DNA of 64,000 nucleotides from Sciurus carolinensis (Eukaryota; Chordata; Mammalia; Rodentia; Sciuridae): assembly GCF_902686445.1 (NCBI RefSeq), contig NC_062217.1, forward strand, positions 172,401,598-172,465,597. The letters run 5' to 3'. The stretch's first letter is position 1. Each line of letters starts with the position of its first letter. The notes below the pieces were generated by a model. It made no database searches, was not told the origin of the DNA, and worked only from the letters and a program-made list of their open reading frames with translations. The translations under genes were made by a program, and so were the position numbers. Positions 22,000 through 33,409 of this stretch are shown in pieces.

Positions 22000-22900
22000 A
22001 ATTCTACTTTTCTGTGATGCTTGGCGGGAAGTCTCTACTTCCAGGAAACCAGGCGACAGAGGAGCCAGTGAGGGACCCCACAGGGACTAGTCAGCAAGAT
22101 CCAAATGAGGAACTTCTGCAGGACAAACTATCTGCTTCTTTAATTGATAAGTAAATTGAAGAATAAGATAGCCACGGGTGGCGGGGGGAGAGGGAGGTGG
22201 AAGCTTAGAGATTATAAGGAACTTAAAGGAATCAGTTACTTACGGTGTGAAACTTTTGTGTCTCGACTCAAACTGTAAAACGGCCATTCAGGATGCTCAC
22301 TGGACCATTGCAAGTTGAGCTCTGAGTGTTTACCTAATGATATTAAGGAAAATTTTCAATTGTGATAATATCTTATGAGTTTAAGTCTTCTCAAGACTTT
22401 TTCATGCTACAATCTAAATATCTAGAGTTTGAGCAAAAATTGCCAGGATATTTGCTCTGAGACCAGGTGGGGAGGTGGGCAGAAGTGGGTAGGGACAAGG
22501 AGTCAGGACCAACCCCAGTTGAGTTGCTAAACACTGAGGCTGGGACCAGGGGAGGTATCTGGGTTCACACCGCTGTGCTCTCTGCTTTTCCACAACAGCA
22601 AAGTTGGAAGAATGTTGCTTTGTTCTGGAATGCCTCCGACCAGCCCCCAGGCTGGAGGTCTCCCGCCCACCTGTCCTTGGGGCCCTTCTGCTCCCTCCCT
22701 TGCTGTCTGCATTCCCTCCCCACTTCTTCTTAATTATCTGCAGGATGCTGGGACTTGACCCACTGGAACCTGGCCTCCTTGTCGAGGTGCTGCGGGGCCT
22801 TTGCATTTTGAGAGACTTCTCTGGAGAGTGCCTGAGGAGGAGGCTTTCTGCACCAGGAGGTCTCTTCTCTGTGGCCTTGCCAGGGCAGTCACTGCCACTG
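22000..22900. other. Unique sequence
   Basis: No repeat or gene is recognised. The overlapping open frames around 22414-22962 lie on both strands and have no recognisable domain. Confidence 0.4.
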
Positions 22901-22919
22901 ACCACGGCCAGCAGGGCAG

Positions 22920-23720
22920 GGCGCCACCTTGGCAGTTCAGGTATATTACCAGCCGAACCCAAATTATTAGCCTTAATACAATTTTAAAACAATTATTGAG
23001 CTAACCGGATGCAAATGAAACAAAATGAACCTATAAATATATGTGTTTTTCAAATTAGTAATTGGATTTTTTGATGATCTTTGGCGTGACATTGATAAGC
23101 TGCCTCTCATAACAGTCTAATTAGGCAATATGTAAACTTTGGCATTCGGTTCTGTCCTAGTGGCTTTTTCAAATGATGTTTGTAAAATTTGCAATTTCAT
23201 ATTACAGATTAAAAATTAAAAACTGCAGGAGGCTAACATTAAAATGAGAATTCATTTCAGGGAAAGCCCTGTAGACAAAATTCACCCTAATAGAATTGTG
23301 CATAAGGGGCTGCAAATCATGATGTGTAGCTACACAGGGGAAAGCCTGTCAAAACCAGTATTGTTGGTCTGTACTTCTATTCACAGTATTAAACCCATCA
23401 GCAAGGCCACTTTGGGGAAAATGTGAACATTATCAAAGAACAGTAAATTAGCAAGAAATTAAAGCATATACCCTTGCATTTCCAAAACAAAAGATCCCTT
23501 CATTAAGAACCTTTCATCAGTGGTTTAATATTCATAGCAGTAATTTGCATAACTAAATCAGTTTTCAGTGATGAGAGACGACCAAAGTTTTTTCGCTAAT
23601 TTCTTTTTTGAATGAGCTCTCTAGTTTTTTGATTAAAATTTCACACCAGTAGTTGAGCAGAATTGAATACACGGCTTAGCCATATTTGCAAGTACCATCT
23701 TTTAAAACACCAGATTAAAC
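22920..23720. promoter_or_regulatory. Candidate conserved non-coding enhancer block
   Basis: A repeat-free AT-rich block is set between GC-richer DNA. It has a perfect octamer ATGCAAAT at 23009-23016, a TAATTA homeodomain core at 23118-23123 and a TGTAAAC forkhead-like site at 23131-23137. Many other ATTA cores are present. Absence of repeats in a repeat-rich window and this composition resemble developmental enhancers, but conservation cannot be tested here. Confidence 0.35.
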
Positions 23721-23729
23721 GTTACTTCG

Positions 23730-25420
23730 CAGGAAGGGAGGTATTGTTCAAATAGCTTTGTTTACCTTAACTGCATAGATTTTTCTCCGCCTGAAAGTTA
23801 GCCTTGTGTAAAAAAACTTCATAATCAGCAGAATCAAGCTGACGGCGGTCGGAGTGGTTTCCTGTTCACTTTTGAAAGTGTGGGTAGGCATGGTGTCAGG
23901 GACCACCGTGACCTCTGATCCAGGCTGAGCCATGGCCTGTGTGCTTCCATAATTCCAAGATCTTGGTGAAAGGGCAGTCATCTCTAGCTTCTAAAGAAAA
24001 GGTGGCTTCCCTGGTGAAGCAGGGAGAAGTCCTGCTGCTTATACCCAGGAGACAGTCACCAGAGGAGAGCTGACAGTTGGCTTCACGGACTCCATCATGT
24101 GCGCTCCAGTTGCTCTGCTTTCTGAAAACCGCAAGGTGGAGCAAGGTGGAGCAAAGTGGCGATGATTTGTGGAGCCTGGGTACTCTTCACCTGGCACACA
24201 TTAGTCCAGCAATTTAAGCTGAAAACAAACTCGCAGTCTATGTCCAAGGCGAGATAGTGCAGGATGGAGGAGAGGCGTGCTGTCCACACCTGCGGAACCT
24301 CGAAGCAAAAGAGCTGGCTTCTCCTGCTGGGAGCAGCACCTGCCAGGCTTCCCTGCCGTGGGCCAGCCTGGTGATTTTCTGGTGATCCTTAAATGTTGTG
24401 GCCAGCTGTATTTCTTGATACCCAAACACGAACCTTAACCATGGATGTAAGAATAAGACGTGTAGGGATAAATCTGTGCGAGGTGTTTGTGATGTGTGCC
24501 CTTACAGAGCTGTGGTCCTTCCAGCGTGTTTGAGGGGAGCCCACTGGATGCCTGGGACTCTGCTCTATTCCACCAGGGTCCTGCAGCAAGCCCTGTTGGT
24601 GCTGTGAATTACAGGCACGGTCCCTCAGGGTGGCTCTCCTCCACTAGTGACGTGCCTGCCTCCGGTGACCAGGGCACTGAGCAGGTGAGAGGAGTTAGAT
24701 CAGGCAAAGTCACACCACTGTTTCTTTTTCCCATCAGATTAGGCAGCCTAGGCCTCAGCAGAAGCTCAGTCTGGGTGCATCTGACATTAGCAGGAAGGGG
24801 TCCATTGCACGAGACTGAAAGAAGCAGCACTTTCCTCTCAACAGACTCATTTCATTGTCCATGTCTCTTCAACAGGACTTTGGTGCCCGGGTCAATATGG
24901 CTGCACGTGTGGGCTCCTGGAGGGATGGATAAAATATGAGGGGTGAAGGCAAGAAGAAGAAAGGGAGTGTCTTGTCAGAGATGGGGTGGAATAGGGCAGG
25001 TGGAGGGAAACCGAGAGGGAAGGACCCTGGCTGGAGGGCCCCCATGTGGCCTGTCCCTGGAGAAGGACAGGGCATCATGGGTTGGCCCTGGCTGCCCCCA
25101 TACCACGTAGTTTTGGACCAACCTCGGAGCCTCTCTGGGCTTAAGACCGTCCTCTTCCACCTGTGCTTCAGGGCGGTATGTGAGGACTCAGCCAAAGATG
25201 CCCAGGAGGAAGGGTTTAGAAGACCCCCGTGCCCACAGGGAGTGGACTTGAGGTGTGGTCAAACCAAGGCTGTGGTCCCGAAGGCCATCTGGGGAGGTCT
25301 GCACCGTGGGGTCGGAAGTGCATATTGCTTTTCTACTTTTCTATCTGTGCTTGTCCTAATGTCCTAGCCTCTTTTATGAGGACATGCTTTTTCTACAGCA
25401 GTATATGAATTGGGGAAAAA
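23730..25420. other. Unique sequence
   Basis: No gene is recognised. A 10-bp unit (gcaaggtgga) is tandemly repeated about three times at 24130-24160. Open frames of 140-147 residues (24496-24939, 24936-25367) resemble no family. Confidence 0.4.
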
Positions 25421-25434
25421 CCAAAAGCCTTTTT

Positions 25435-25626
25435 TTAATTTTGGTTTTTTGGTACTGGGAATTGACACTTAAACACTGAACTACATCACTGACCCCCTCT
25501 TTTTAAAAACATTTTATTTAGAGACAGGGTCTGGCTAAGTTGCTAAGGCTGGTCTTGAACTTGAGATCCTCCTGCTTCAGCCTCCTGAGCTGCTGCGATT
25601 ACAAGCGTAGGTCACTGTGCTGGGCC
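25435..25626 (-). mobile_element. Composite SINE (7SL-like plus ID-like)
   Basis: The complement of a shortened ID-like half ('ggtactgggaattgacacttaaacactgaactacatcac') joins the complement of the 7SL-like half ('agagacagggtctggctaagttgctaaggctgg', 'gctgctgcgattacaagcg'). The target duplication is ccaaaagcctttt (from 25421) and ccaaagcctttt (25627-25638). Confidence 0.85.
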
Positions 25627-25639
25627 CCAAAGCCTTTTC

Positions 25640-27125
25640 TGATATGTATGGGGATTAGGTAGAATTTTCAACAGAATTTGGGAGGGAGAGAGACCTGGGG
25701 GAGAAAGAGTGAAGCTGAGGGAGGAGAACATCGAAGTCGTGACGACAGAGGTGAGATGGGCATTTGGCTGGTAAGGCTGAAGCATTGGAAGGGCATCTGT
25801 GCTTTCCCCCTGTCCTGCAGCTGACCGGCTCAGTCCCCCTGAATACCCACAGTAGGTGCCCCTTACAAGAGTCATTTGCTTTCGGAGTCAGAGTTTCAGA
25901 GCAAAGTTGACCACCAAGTGTGACTTCTTCGGTGGAGCCTCGGTGTTGTGCATGGATGTCCACTTCCATCCTAGATGAGGGTGGCACAGCCAATGGCCCC
26001 AAATCACTCCCACGCTGATTTTCCAGTCTCGGAAGCCTTTAGATCACTGTACCATTGATGCTTGGTGCTTCTAATCTCTGACACCCTGCCAGCTCAAGAA
26101 AGATTTCATAATTAAAAATGTAAAAATGTTAATTACCTGAAGATACTTCCTGATGGGTAGCACTGATCAGGAGGGAAATTGATGGTATTAAAACAGGGGA
26201 AATTATTAGATTAAGCAATATTCATGGGAAATGGATCTCATAAGAGCTCTGTGTGTGGCCGTGCATGTTTGGTGCTGTTTTCTGCGTGCTGTTTTATTGG
26301 TAGAAGAGAATGCATTGAACCAAGAGAATCCGATGAAACGAGTTGGTCAGAAGGTTATGTCCTGGCCAGAACCACGTCTGGGATGTCGGAATGATGCGGG
26401 GAGAAGGAAGAGACCTCCTAGCTGGGATACTCCACAGCCATGGGCGAGGGATTCTGCAGGGAGAGAGGCTCTGTCAAAGATCTGGCTGGGATCAGGCGAA
26501 GGAGGGATGGGAGGTTCTTTCTCCAGCTGGTGTGGATGGCTGTGAGGTCCACCATTTACCCTGTTGCCTGGAAAACTTCTGCACAGGGCCAGAGTGTACA
26601 TAATTTAGGCTTTTTGCAACTTCTCAGTTCTACCAGTGTGGTTGAAGCACTCCATACACAATCATCTGCAATGACAATGGCCACATTCCAATTGAATTTT
26701 GCTTATGGATCCTGAGGTTTGGACTTGATACAATCTTTATGTGGGCTGAAATCCTTTTCTTATTTTTTCAGCCTTTTAAAAGGAGAAATCTTATTCCTTA
26801 GCTTGTGGATTGGATTTGGCTTGCAGCCTGTAGTTTTCCAGTCCTGCTGTATGGGAGCATCCTAGAGTATTCATTATCAAATAACCTATTTCATCAGTTT
26901 CATCTATTTCAAATTCTAGAACTTGAACTTGTCATCTTATTTGGACAAACTACACTATTAAAGAGAAGGTCCTATTAATGAGAGATCTTGTTGGGTCACA
27001 GGTAGTAATTTATGCTGAATAATCCAAGATAACAATTCAAGTTGAAGTCAAGTTGAATAAGAATTTCTGAAAACTTGAATACTAATCTTATGAAATTATG
27101 GCATGTTGTTTGATTGGCATTACAC
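25640..27125. other. Unique sequence; AT-rich block near 26.1 kb
   Basis: No gene is recognised. 26085-26225 is AT-rich with TTAATTAC and several ATTA cores in otherwise repeat-free DNA, a weaker enhancer-like block than the one at 22.9 kb. The remainder is unremarkable. Confidence 0.4.
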
Positions 27126-27129
27126 GTTG

Positions 27130-27292
27130 CTTACTGGGACATTCATTCATTCACTGACTCATGTGATCCTTCGTTGGACAAATATTGGTCGTAGGCTTCA
27201 CTGTGCATGAGGCCCTGCAGTGGGCACTGGAGATCCAACTGTAAGGAGGTTGGGTGAAGCTCCTGCCCTCAAGGAGTTTACAGTCTAATAAG
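27130..27292 (-). mobile_element. L2 (LINE-2) 3' end remnant
   Basis: 'cattcattcattcactgactc', 'acaaatattggtcgtagg', 'ccctgcagtgggcactggagatccaa' and 'cctgccctcaaggagtttacagtcta' is the complement of the L2 3' end, which normally reads from 'agactgtaagctccttgaggg' to 'aataaatatttgttgaatgaatga'. It is ancient and non-coding. Confidence 0.65.
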
Positions 27293-27293
27293 A

Positions 27294-27295
<2 letters not shown>

Positions 27296-27366
<71 letters not shown>
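27296..27366. repeat. Compound (CT)n(CA)n microsatellite
   Basis: A pure CT dinucleotide run passes directly into a pure CA run, about 70 bases in total, with a final cgcacacg. It abuts the L2 remnant. The open frames crossing it (poly-SLSL/THTH residues) are artefacts of the repeat. Confidence 0.97.
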
Positions 27367-27369
27367 ACT

Positions 27370-28685
27370 ATCACCATGCTTAGCAGTGCCTCTGCCCAGG
27401 GGAATTGGGGCCCCAGTCCCTGCCTTCTCTGCCTGAGGCTTGTTCTTCCCTGCCTCCACCTGCCTGCCTGGAGAAGCCCTGCTGGCTGCAGCCAGTGAGA
27501 CAGACCTGCAGTGCTTGGGAATGAGCACCCACACCCTCTACCAGGGACTCCAGGAGACCTGTATGAGCACGGGGCCCCCTTACCACTCCAGTGGGAAAGC
27601 ACTGCGGGATCTGTCTTGCAGAGTTCCCCATGGGATTAGCCTCTTATCACCCACCTTGGTCTGTGGTTTGGAATATAGACACTCAAGGGCCTGCAGGTTA
27701 AGGTTAGTCAGTTGGACTGGGGAGGGTCTAGCCAGGGAGGAGAGGTGTGTACATGTGTGTAGGTTCCCAGGGCAGAGCACCTGCAAAGTAGGCACTGTGC
27801 CAGGTGAGGGACCGAGGCGCCCGCTCTCAGGAAGCTGGAGTCAGCTGTAGATGGACTTGTAGAGGGGTGATTTCTGGAACGTGCCTGGATCTTTGCACAT
27901 TCGTGTTGTCTTCTGACTTTCTCATCTTACCCTAATGACTGCTCTGTGAAGGTTGGGGGTGGTATTTGATGTGAACAGGGTTAACTGAAGAAAAAGTGAA
28001 GTTTCTGAAGACGCTGGGCCTCTTGGTCCTTAGTTCCCTGGTGTTCTCCATGGGATGTTGGTGGTGCTTAAAAAGAAAAGTACCTGTCATCTCCCAAGCC
28101 AGGGAAACCTGTCCACTGTGCAAGAGATCTGGAGCAGTCACGAGGAGAGTCAGAGCGACCTGGTAATGCCACGCGGGCAGCTCCCTGCCTCTTATGCCTG
28201 GCTACATCCCCACACAGACACGCAATCGCACGTGAGTGTGGTTGTCAAAAACAGAATCCAGTGAGATGTCACTCTTTGGGTATCTTTAGCGTATCATGAG
28301 ATGACTTCTATGTCAATGACTAGACATCTGCACCATCACTTTGGATGAGCGCACTGTTTTCCATAGTGAGGATACTCTGGGTGGAGTCAGGAACATTGCT
28401 TATGGTATAAATGGCTCCAGTGAGTGCCCATGTGTGTTCAGCTGGGTCCGCGCGCCCAGTGCCCACAGCTGAGCTCACAGACGCAGAGTCTGCTCAGAGG
28501 CTGTCTGTGTTCCCCGCCCCTCTAGTTTACTGTCTTCCTCAGCTATGTCCAAGATCACTCCTTCCTCCCCTTCATCGACGACCCCAAATATGGTATATCT
28601 CTTTGGTCTCTAATAACTCCTAAGAACAGCCAACACTCTTTATGTGCTTGTAGTTTTCCATGGTCTGAGTTTGTGCAGCAAACAG
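27370..28685. other. Unique sequence
   Basis: No gene or repeat is recognised. Open frames here overlap on both strands without recognisable domains. Confidence 0.4.
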
Positions 28686-28687
28686 CA

Positions 28688-29125
28688 CTGTGGCAGGCCA
28701 AATAACCCCCTCCCAAAAATGATCATTTCCAAGTGCCCCCAAATGGTGCCCGTTACCTTAAAGAGGAAAAGGGACTTTACAGACAATCAGTCAAAGACCT
28801 TGGGGAAGAAAGATTATCCTGAGTCGTCTGACTGAGCTGCTGTGGTCACAAGGGTCCTTGAAGGATGGAAGCAGGAAGTGGGGAGATAGAAAGATGTTGT
28901 TCTGCTGGCTTTGAAGACGGACATGGATACCTCTGAAGCTGGAAAAGACCCGAGAGATTCCTGTTGGGTCCTCCAGGAGGAACACAGCCTGCTGACACCT
29001 TGATATGAACCCCACAAGACTGATTTTGGACTTCTGACAGCCAGAATTGCAAAACAGTCAATCTGTGTTGTTGTAAGCCTCTAAGTTTTTGGTGACTTGT
29101 TACAGTAGCAGTGGAGAACTAATAC
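28688..29125 (+). mobile_element. MaLR-type LTR, old
   Basis: The LTR order can be followed throughout. It starts 'ggccaaataacccc', 'gttaccttaaagag', 'gggactttacagac', 'gattatcctgagt', 'gtggtcacaagggtcc'. It continues with 'ctgctggctttgaagacgg', 'ggaggaacacagcctgctgacaccttgat' and 'ccagaattgcaaaacagtcaatctgtgttg', and ends 'taagcctctaagttt', 'acttgttacagtagcagtgg...aactaatac'. It is solitary, with no internal region. Confidence 0.72.
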
Positions 29126-29159
29126 ATTCTACATGTCACCTTCCCTTGCAAATTCTCAT

Positions 29160-29375
29160 TTTTTTGCTTTTGTTTCTTGGGTTCTAGGGATTGAACTCAG
29201 GGGTACTCAACCACTGAGCCACATCCCCAGTCCTATTTTGTATTTTATTTAGAGACAGGATCTCACTGAGTTGCTTAGCACCTCGCTTTTGCTGAGGCTG
29301 GCTTTGAACTCATGATCCTTCTGCCTTAGCCTCCCCAGCTGCTGGAATTACAGGTGTGTGCCATTGCACCTGGCT
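29160..29375 (-). mobile_element. Composite SINE (7SL-like plus ID-like)
   Basis: The complement of the ID-like half ('gggattgaactcaggggtactcaaccactgagccacatccc') is followed by the complement of the 7SL-like half ('agagacaggatctcactgagttgc', 'cctccccagctgctggaattacaggtgtgtgcc'). The flanks contain aattct on both sides (29151 and 29378 region), a weak target duplication. Confidence 0.85.
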
Positions 29376-29579
29376 GAATTCTGTTTTCATCCACACGTTA
29401 TTGAAGAAATGATAGTTTGTTTAGTGCAGTTAAGTAGTGGTGCTAAATTGTGACAACGAGAGTCTTTGTAATTTGTAGAATATACAGTAGGTGAAGCTGT
29501 GTGGGGACTCAGGCACATTTACTTGAAGTCTAATATCAAACAGACTTCAATCCATTTCCTGTTACCTATTTCCCAGGCC

Positions 29580-29979
29580 AAAAATGTTCATCTCCACATT
29601 CAAATTTTCATTTGTTCAAATTTATCTTTTCATATATTTATTGACCATTTGTATTTTTATGGTTAATATTCCATTCATACTCATTCTTATCAGTTATTAT
29701 TGATTTGTATGAGCTTTTTATATTTTGAGGGTAAAACTATTATCAGGTACATCATAAATATATATTTTTCTACTTTTATCTTTTACTTCATTGAAAGCAT
29801 ATTTTTCTATATAGTTTTTTTTTACTGTAATTTCTTAATATTTTACAGAAAAGATGGCTAGCCATCTTTTCCTTATGGCTTCTGTCATGGCATTGTGATT
29901 AAAAAGATCTTTTCCACTCCAATATTATAAAAATATTTGCCCAAGTTTTCTTTTCATAACCTAAGGCTTTGTTTTTTAT
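29580..29979 (-). mobile_element. Ancient LINE-1 fragment (left part)
   Basis: 'atgagctttttatattttgagggtaaaactattatcagg' and 'aagatcttttccactcc' are the complement of old L1 ORF2. The fragment is interrupted by the younger L1 at 29980 and probably resumes at 30632 ('ctttgtttttaatgtctttaactcctg'). It contains the palindrome at 29848-29871. Confidence 0.6.
29848..29871. repeat. Perfect 24-bp palindrome
   Basis: The left half GAAAAGATGGCT is followed with no spacer by its exact reverse complement, centred on a GCTAGC core. It lies inside old L1 sequence. No known regulatory role is evident. Confidence 0.95.
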
Positions 29980-30631
29980 TTTTTAATGTAATTAATTTAT
30001 TTTAATTTATTTTTTATTTCTTACAGACTGCATTTTGATTCATTGTATAGAAATGGGGTACATCATTTTGTTTCTATGGTCATACATGATGTAGATTCAT
30101 ACCATTTGTGTGATGGTACATGTACATAGGGTAATGATGTCTGTCTCATTCCATGATTTTTCATACCCCCTTCCTCTCATTTCCTTCTACATAATCTAAA
30201 GTTCTTCTCTCACTTCCCACCCCTGCCCCCATTATATATCATCATTCACTTATCAGGGAAAACATTTGGTCTTTGGTTTTTTGGGATTGGCTTATTTCAC
30301 TTAGCATGAGGTAGAGTTGTAAATTGGTGCAGCCACTCTGGAAAGCAGTGTGGAGAATCCTCAGAAGACTTGGAATGGACCCACGTTTTGACCCAGTTAT
30401 TCCACTCCTCAGTTTATACCCATAGGACTTAAAATCAGCATACTACAGTGACACAGCCACATCAATGCTTACAGCAGTGCAATTCACAATAGCTAGATTG
30501 TGGAACCAACATAGATGCCCTTCAACAGAGGAATGGATGAAGAAACTGTGGTATACATAAACAATGGAATATTATTCAGCCATAGAGAAGAATAAAATTT
30601 ATGGCATTTGCAGGTAAATGGATGGAGTTGG
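29980..30631 (-). mobile_element. Short LINE-1 with 5' inversion (twin priming)
   Basis: From 29980 to about 30308 the + strand is the complement of the young L1 3' UTR ('cagactgcattttgattcattgtatag', 'ggcttatttcacttagcatga'). From about 30309 to 30631 the same family runs on the + strand ('aaattggtgcagccactctgg', 'gaatggatgaagaaactgtggtatac', 'catttgcaggtaaatgg'). Against the full-length copy the two blocks correspond to about 39105-39395 and 39399-39705, so almost nothing was lost at the junction. The target duplication is aggctttg plus a T run at 29964-29977 and 30632-30644. No coding capacity remains. Confidence 0.88.
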
Positions 30632-30714
30632 AGGCTTTGTTTTTAATGTCTTTAACTCCTGTGGAATTTTTTTGGCTGTAGAGTGACAGCTCAGGATCTA
30701 AGCTAACCCTGCCC

Positions 30715-30950
30715 TTTTTTCTTTTTTTTTTTGGGGGGGGACAGGTATCGGTGATTGAACTCAAGGGCACTTGACCACTGAGCCACATCCCCAGCCCTTT
30801 TTTTTTTTTTTTTGTATTTTATTTAGAGATAGAGTCTCACTGAATTGCTTAGCACCTCACTCTTGCTGAGGCTGGCTTTGAACTCATGATCCTCCTGCCT
30901 CAGCCTCCTGAGCTGCTGGGATTACAGGTGTGTGCACCACCACGCCCAGC
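30715..30950 (-). mobile_element. Composite SINE (7SL-like plus ID-like)
   Basis: T-rich tail complement and a G8 run are followed by the complement of the ID-like half ('gtgattgaactcaagggcacttgaccactgagccacatcccc'). A T16 linker and the complement of the 7SL-like half come next ('agagatagagtctcactg', 'gctgctgggattacaggtgtgtgcaccaccacgccc'). A-rich linker and tail are both long, suggesting a relatively young copy. Confidence 0.88.
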
Positions 30951-30959
30951 TTCCCCTTT

Positions 30960-31730
30960 TCTGAGTTCCCACATGTTCTTATTCCTGAGCCTGTGTCCTC
31001 TGCACTGCTGCCCATGGCTTTGTCTCCCCTACACCAGTGCCCATGGTCTTTCCCGGTGCCATGAGGCATACGTGTGGCCTTTAACATGCAGCTAGGCTGG
31101 TCCTGCTACCTCGTAGTTTCAGTTTATGAATAGCTCATTTTTTAGTCTCCTTAAATTGTGATTTTTTTGTGGCTTCACTTTAATGTATAGCTTTCCTCAT
31201 TTTTCTTTTCCTGTTTCCACTTTTGCCATCTGTATTATAAGTACCAGAACTAATAATGCCAGGAAATGAATGAATTTCCTTTGTTAATTAAGACAGTTCT
31301 CTGGCAATTGGAGGCTGTACCATATTCATTGTCTGGGTAGTCAGTGGCTACTCTCACTCATTGTTTTTTTTTTTTTTTTTTTTAAACAAATTTAAAAGAG
31401 CCTCATTATTTGATGACCACGAAATTAATACATGATTGTTAAAATTATCAGATAATATCTGAAATTATAAAGAAGTGAAAATCACTTCTCATCTCTCAGC
31501 CAAGGTTGTTATATCAGTTCATGGAATAATTTACAGACTCTGGATGTCTGCCTGGGTTACTCTCTTGTGCTGTGTGCTACATCTTCTGTTTGTTGAATAA
31601 ATTTGGATTCCTCTCTTAGAGATAGATAGATAAATAAATATACAAATAACTGTATGTCTTCGTCTCTAAAACACAATGTAATTCCACCATATTTATTCAC
31701 CTATACTCCTGTAGATATTTATTTTGTTTC
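30960..31730. other. Unique sequence and possible L1 trace
   Basis: No gene is recognised. A T20 tract at 31364-31383 precedes AT-rich sequence that may be a very old L1 3' end. A gata-rich tract (gatagatagata) is at 31620-31635. Confidence 0.4.
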
Positions 31731-31734
31731 TACT

Positions 31735-32148
31735 TGTTGTGGTTTAGATATGAGGTGTCCTCCTAAAGCTCATGTTTGAGACTAGGTAAGAAAGTTTGGA
31801 GATGAAAGGATTGGGTTACCAGAGCCTTAACCTAATCAGAGCACGAATACATGGAAGGGAATCAACTGGCAGTAACTACAGGCAGGTAGATGGTGGATGG
31901 AGGAGCAGGTCACCGGGGGTGCGCCTTTAGGGTTTATGTTTTGTCCCTGGTGAGCAGAACTCTCTGCTTCCTGAGCTGCTTTCCTCCTCCATGCTCTTCC
32001 GCCATGATGTTCTGCCTCATCTTGGGCCCTGAGCAAAGGAGCCTGCTGACTGTGGACTGAGACCTCTGAAACTGTGAGTACCAAATAAACTTCCTCTTCT
32101 AATTCTTCTCATCAGGTCTTTTGATCACAGCAGTGCAAAACTAAAACA
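31735..32148 (+). mobile_element. MaLR-type LTR (MLT1/MST-like)
   Basis: 'tgttgtggtttagatatgagg', 'taaagctcatgtttgagac', 'tggagatgaaaggattgg', then 'ctgcctcatcttgggccctgagcaa', 'gaaactgtgagtaccaaataaac' and 'caggtcttttgatcacagcagtgcaaaactaaa' follow the + strand MaLR order. The element is solitary. Confidence 0.75.
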
Positions 32149-32159
32149 CCACTTCTTCC

Positions 32160-32660
32160 ATTCAGGAGCAGAAATGCAGTGAGCGTCCGGATTCTGTTAC
32201 TTCTTTGCCCTGTATTTCTAATTGTTTATTCAAAGGGGTTGACATTTTAATGGGCTGTGTCATGTTACCAAATTACCATCTTAAAAGGTCGTGCCACTTT
32301 ATATTTCCTCCAGCGATGTAGAAGTATCTTCTTTTTTCTGTACTCTAGTCAGTACTGAATAGGATCAGTTTGGATCTTTGACAAGATCCAATTGAGTAGG
32401 AGAAAATGGTGTCCCATTATTTTAATTTACCTTTAATTGATTATTGGGAAGATTGAATATCTTTTGGTATATCTATCACCCATTTCTATCTCTTTTACAT
32501 TCAAATTTGTATTTTTTCAGTTAGGTAAAGGATGAAATGGTGTCAATTTTTGTATTTTGAGGATAAAACCATTATTAGATATGCTGTGAATATATAAAAT
32601 ATATTTCTACTTTTATTGTTTGTCTTTGTCGACATCACTCTTTTCTATACACAGTTTCCC
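32160..32660 (-). mobile_element. Ancient LINE-1 fragment
   Basis: 'tgccactttatatttcctccagcgatg', 'ttgattattgggaagattgaatatcttttgg', 'tgaggataaaaccattattagatatgctgtgaa' are the complement of old L1 3' sequence. It is diverged and non-coding. Confidence 0.55.
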
Positions 32661-33217
32661 TGCCCCCTGTAATTTCCTCTAAACGGAATGAGAACAATGC
32701 TGTACTTTTACAACCAAAGCCCTACAGAGGCTGGTGTGAGGGGTGGGGTGAGATGGGGAGCCTGTGGCTCAGCTCCCTGGGACTGAGCTGGGCTCTGCAC
32801 CTGATCCTTGTGGCCAACAGTGACTTGACTCTGGGTGACTGTTCTGATGTGGCACTCCCCAGGGACATTGTCCTCAGGAGCATTTGTTCAGCCCTACCCA
32901 GCTGTCTAAAAGTGGCTCCACGTGAGTTGCTTGGTCCAATTCCAGGACCCCACAAACCACCTGGGATCCCCCTAAGCAAAGCTCCAGTTATTGCAAGAAG
33001 AAGGGATCGGATCACGTGACTGGCTTAGCAAACCCTGGGCCGGGATGTGGAGCGGGTCCTCCTCCTGCTGGGATGGAGTCCTGCTGTGGACTTACCTGGC
33101 ATTGCCTGGTCATCACTGCTCAGAGGATGGCTCAAAGCCTGAGTCTTCTCCCTGCACTAGCCCATCTGTTCACTCCCTCACTCACCAAGTGTTTGCTGTG
33201 CACCTACCATGTGCCAG

Positions 33218-33405
33218 ACAGCGCTCCAACTCTGACTTTGAATCCCAGTTTCTTACTTACTGATCCTGTTCAAGACTCCCTCTGGTCCTCAGTTTCTGCA
33301 TCTGTGGAGTGGGAGTGAGCTTGAGACTATCACTCCTACCTTACAGAATTGGGGAACATTTAAGCGAGCTGATGCAAATGAGGTGCTTGGTACCTTGTGC
33401 CCAGC
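33218..33405 (+). mobile_element. MIR SINE
   Basis: 'ctctgactttgaatcccagtttcttactta' then 'cctcagtttctgcatctgtggagtggga', 'ctcctaccttacagaattggggaacatttaa' and 'gatgcaaatgaggtgcttgg' follow the MIR from its core to near its 3' end on the + strand. Confidence 0.7.
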
Positions 33406-33409
33406 CCAT

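Noticed and set aside
27151..27602. Frames with poly-VC, RERE or TH repeats
   Set aside because: Products of the CT/CA microsatellite.
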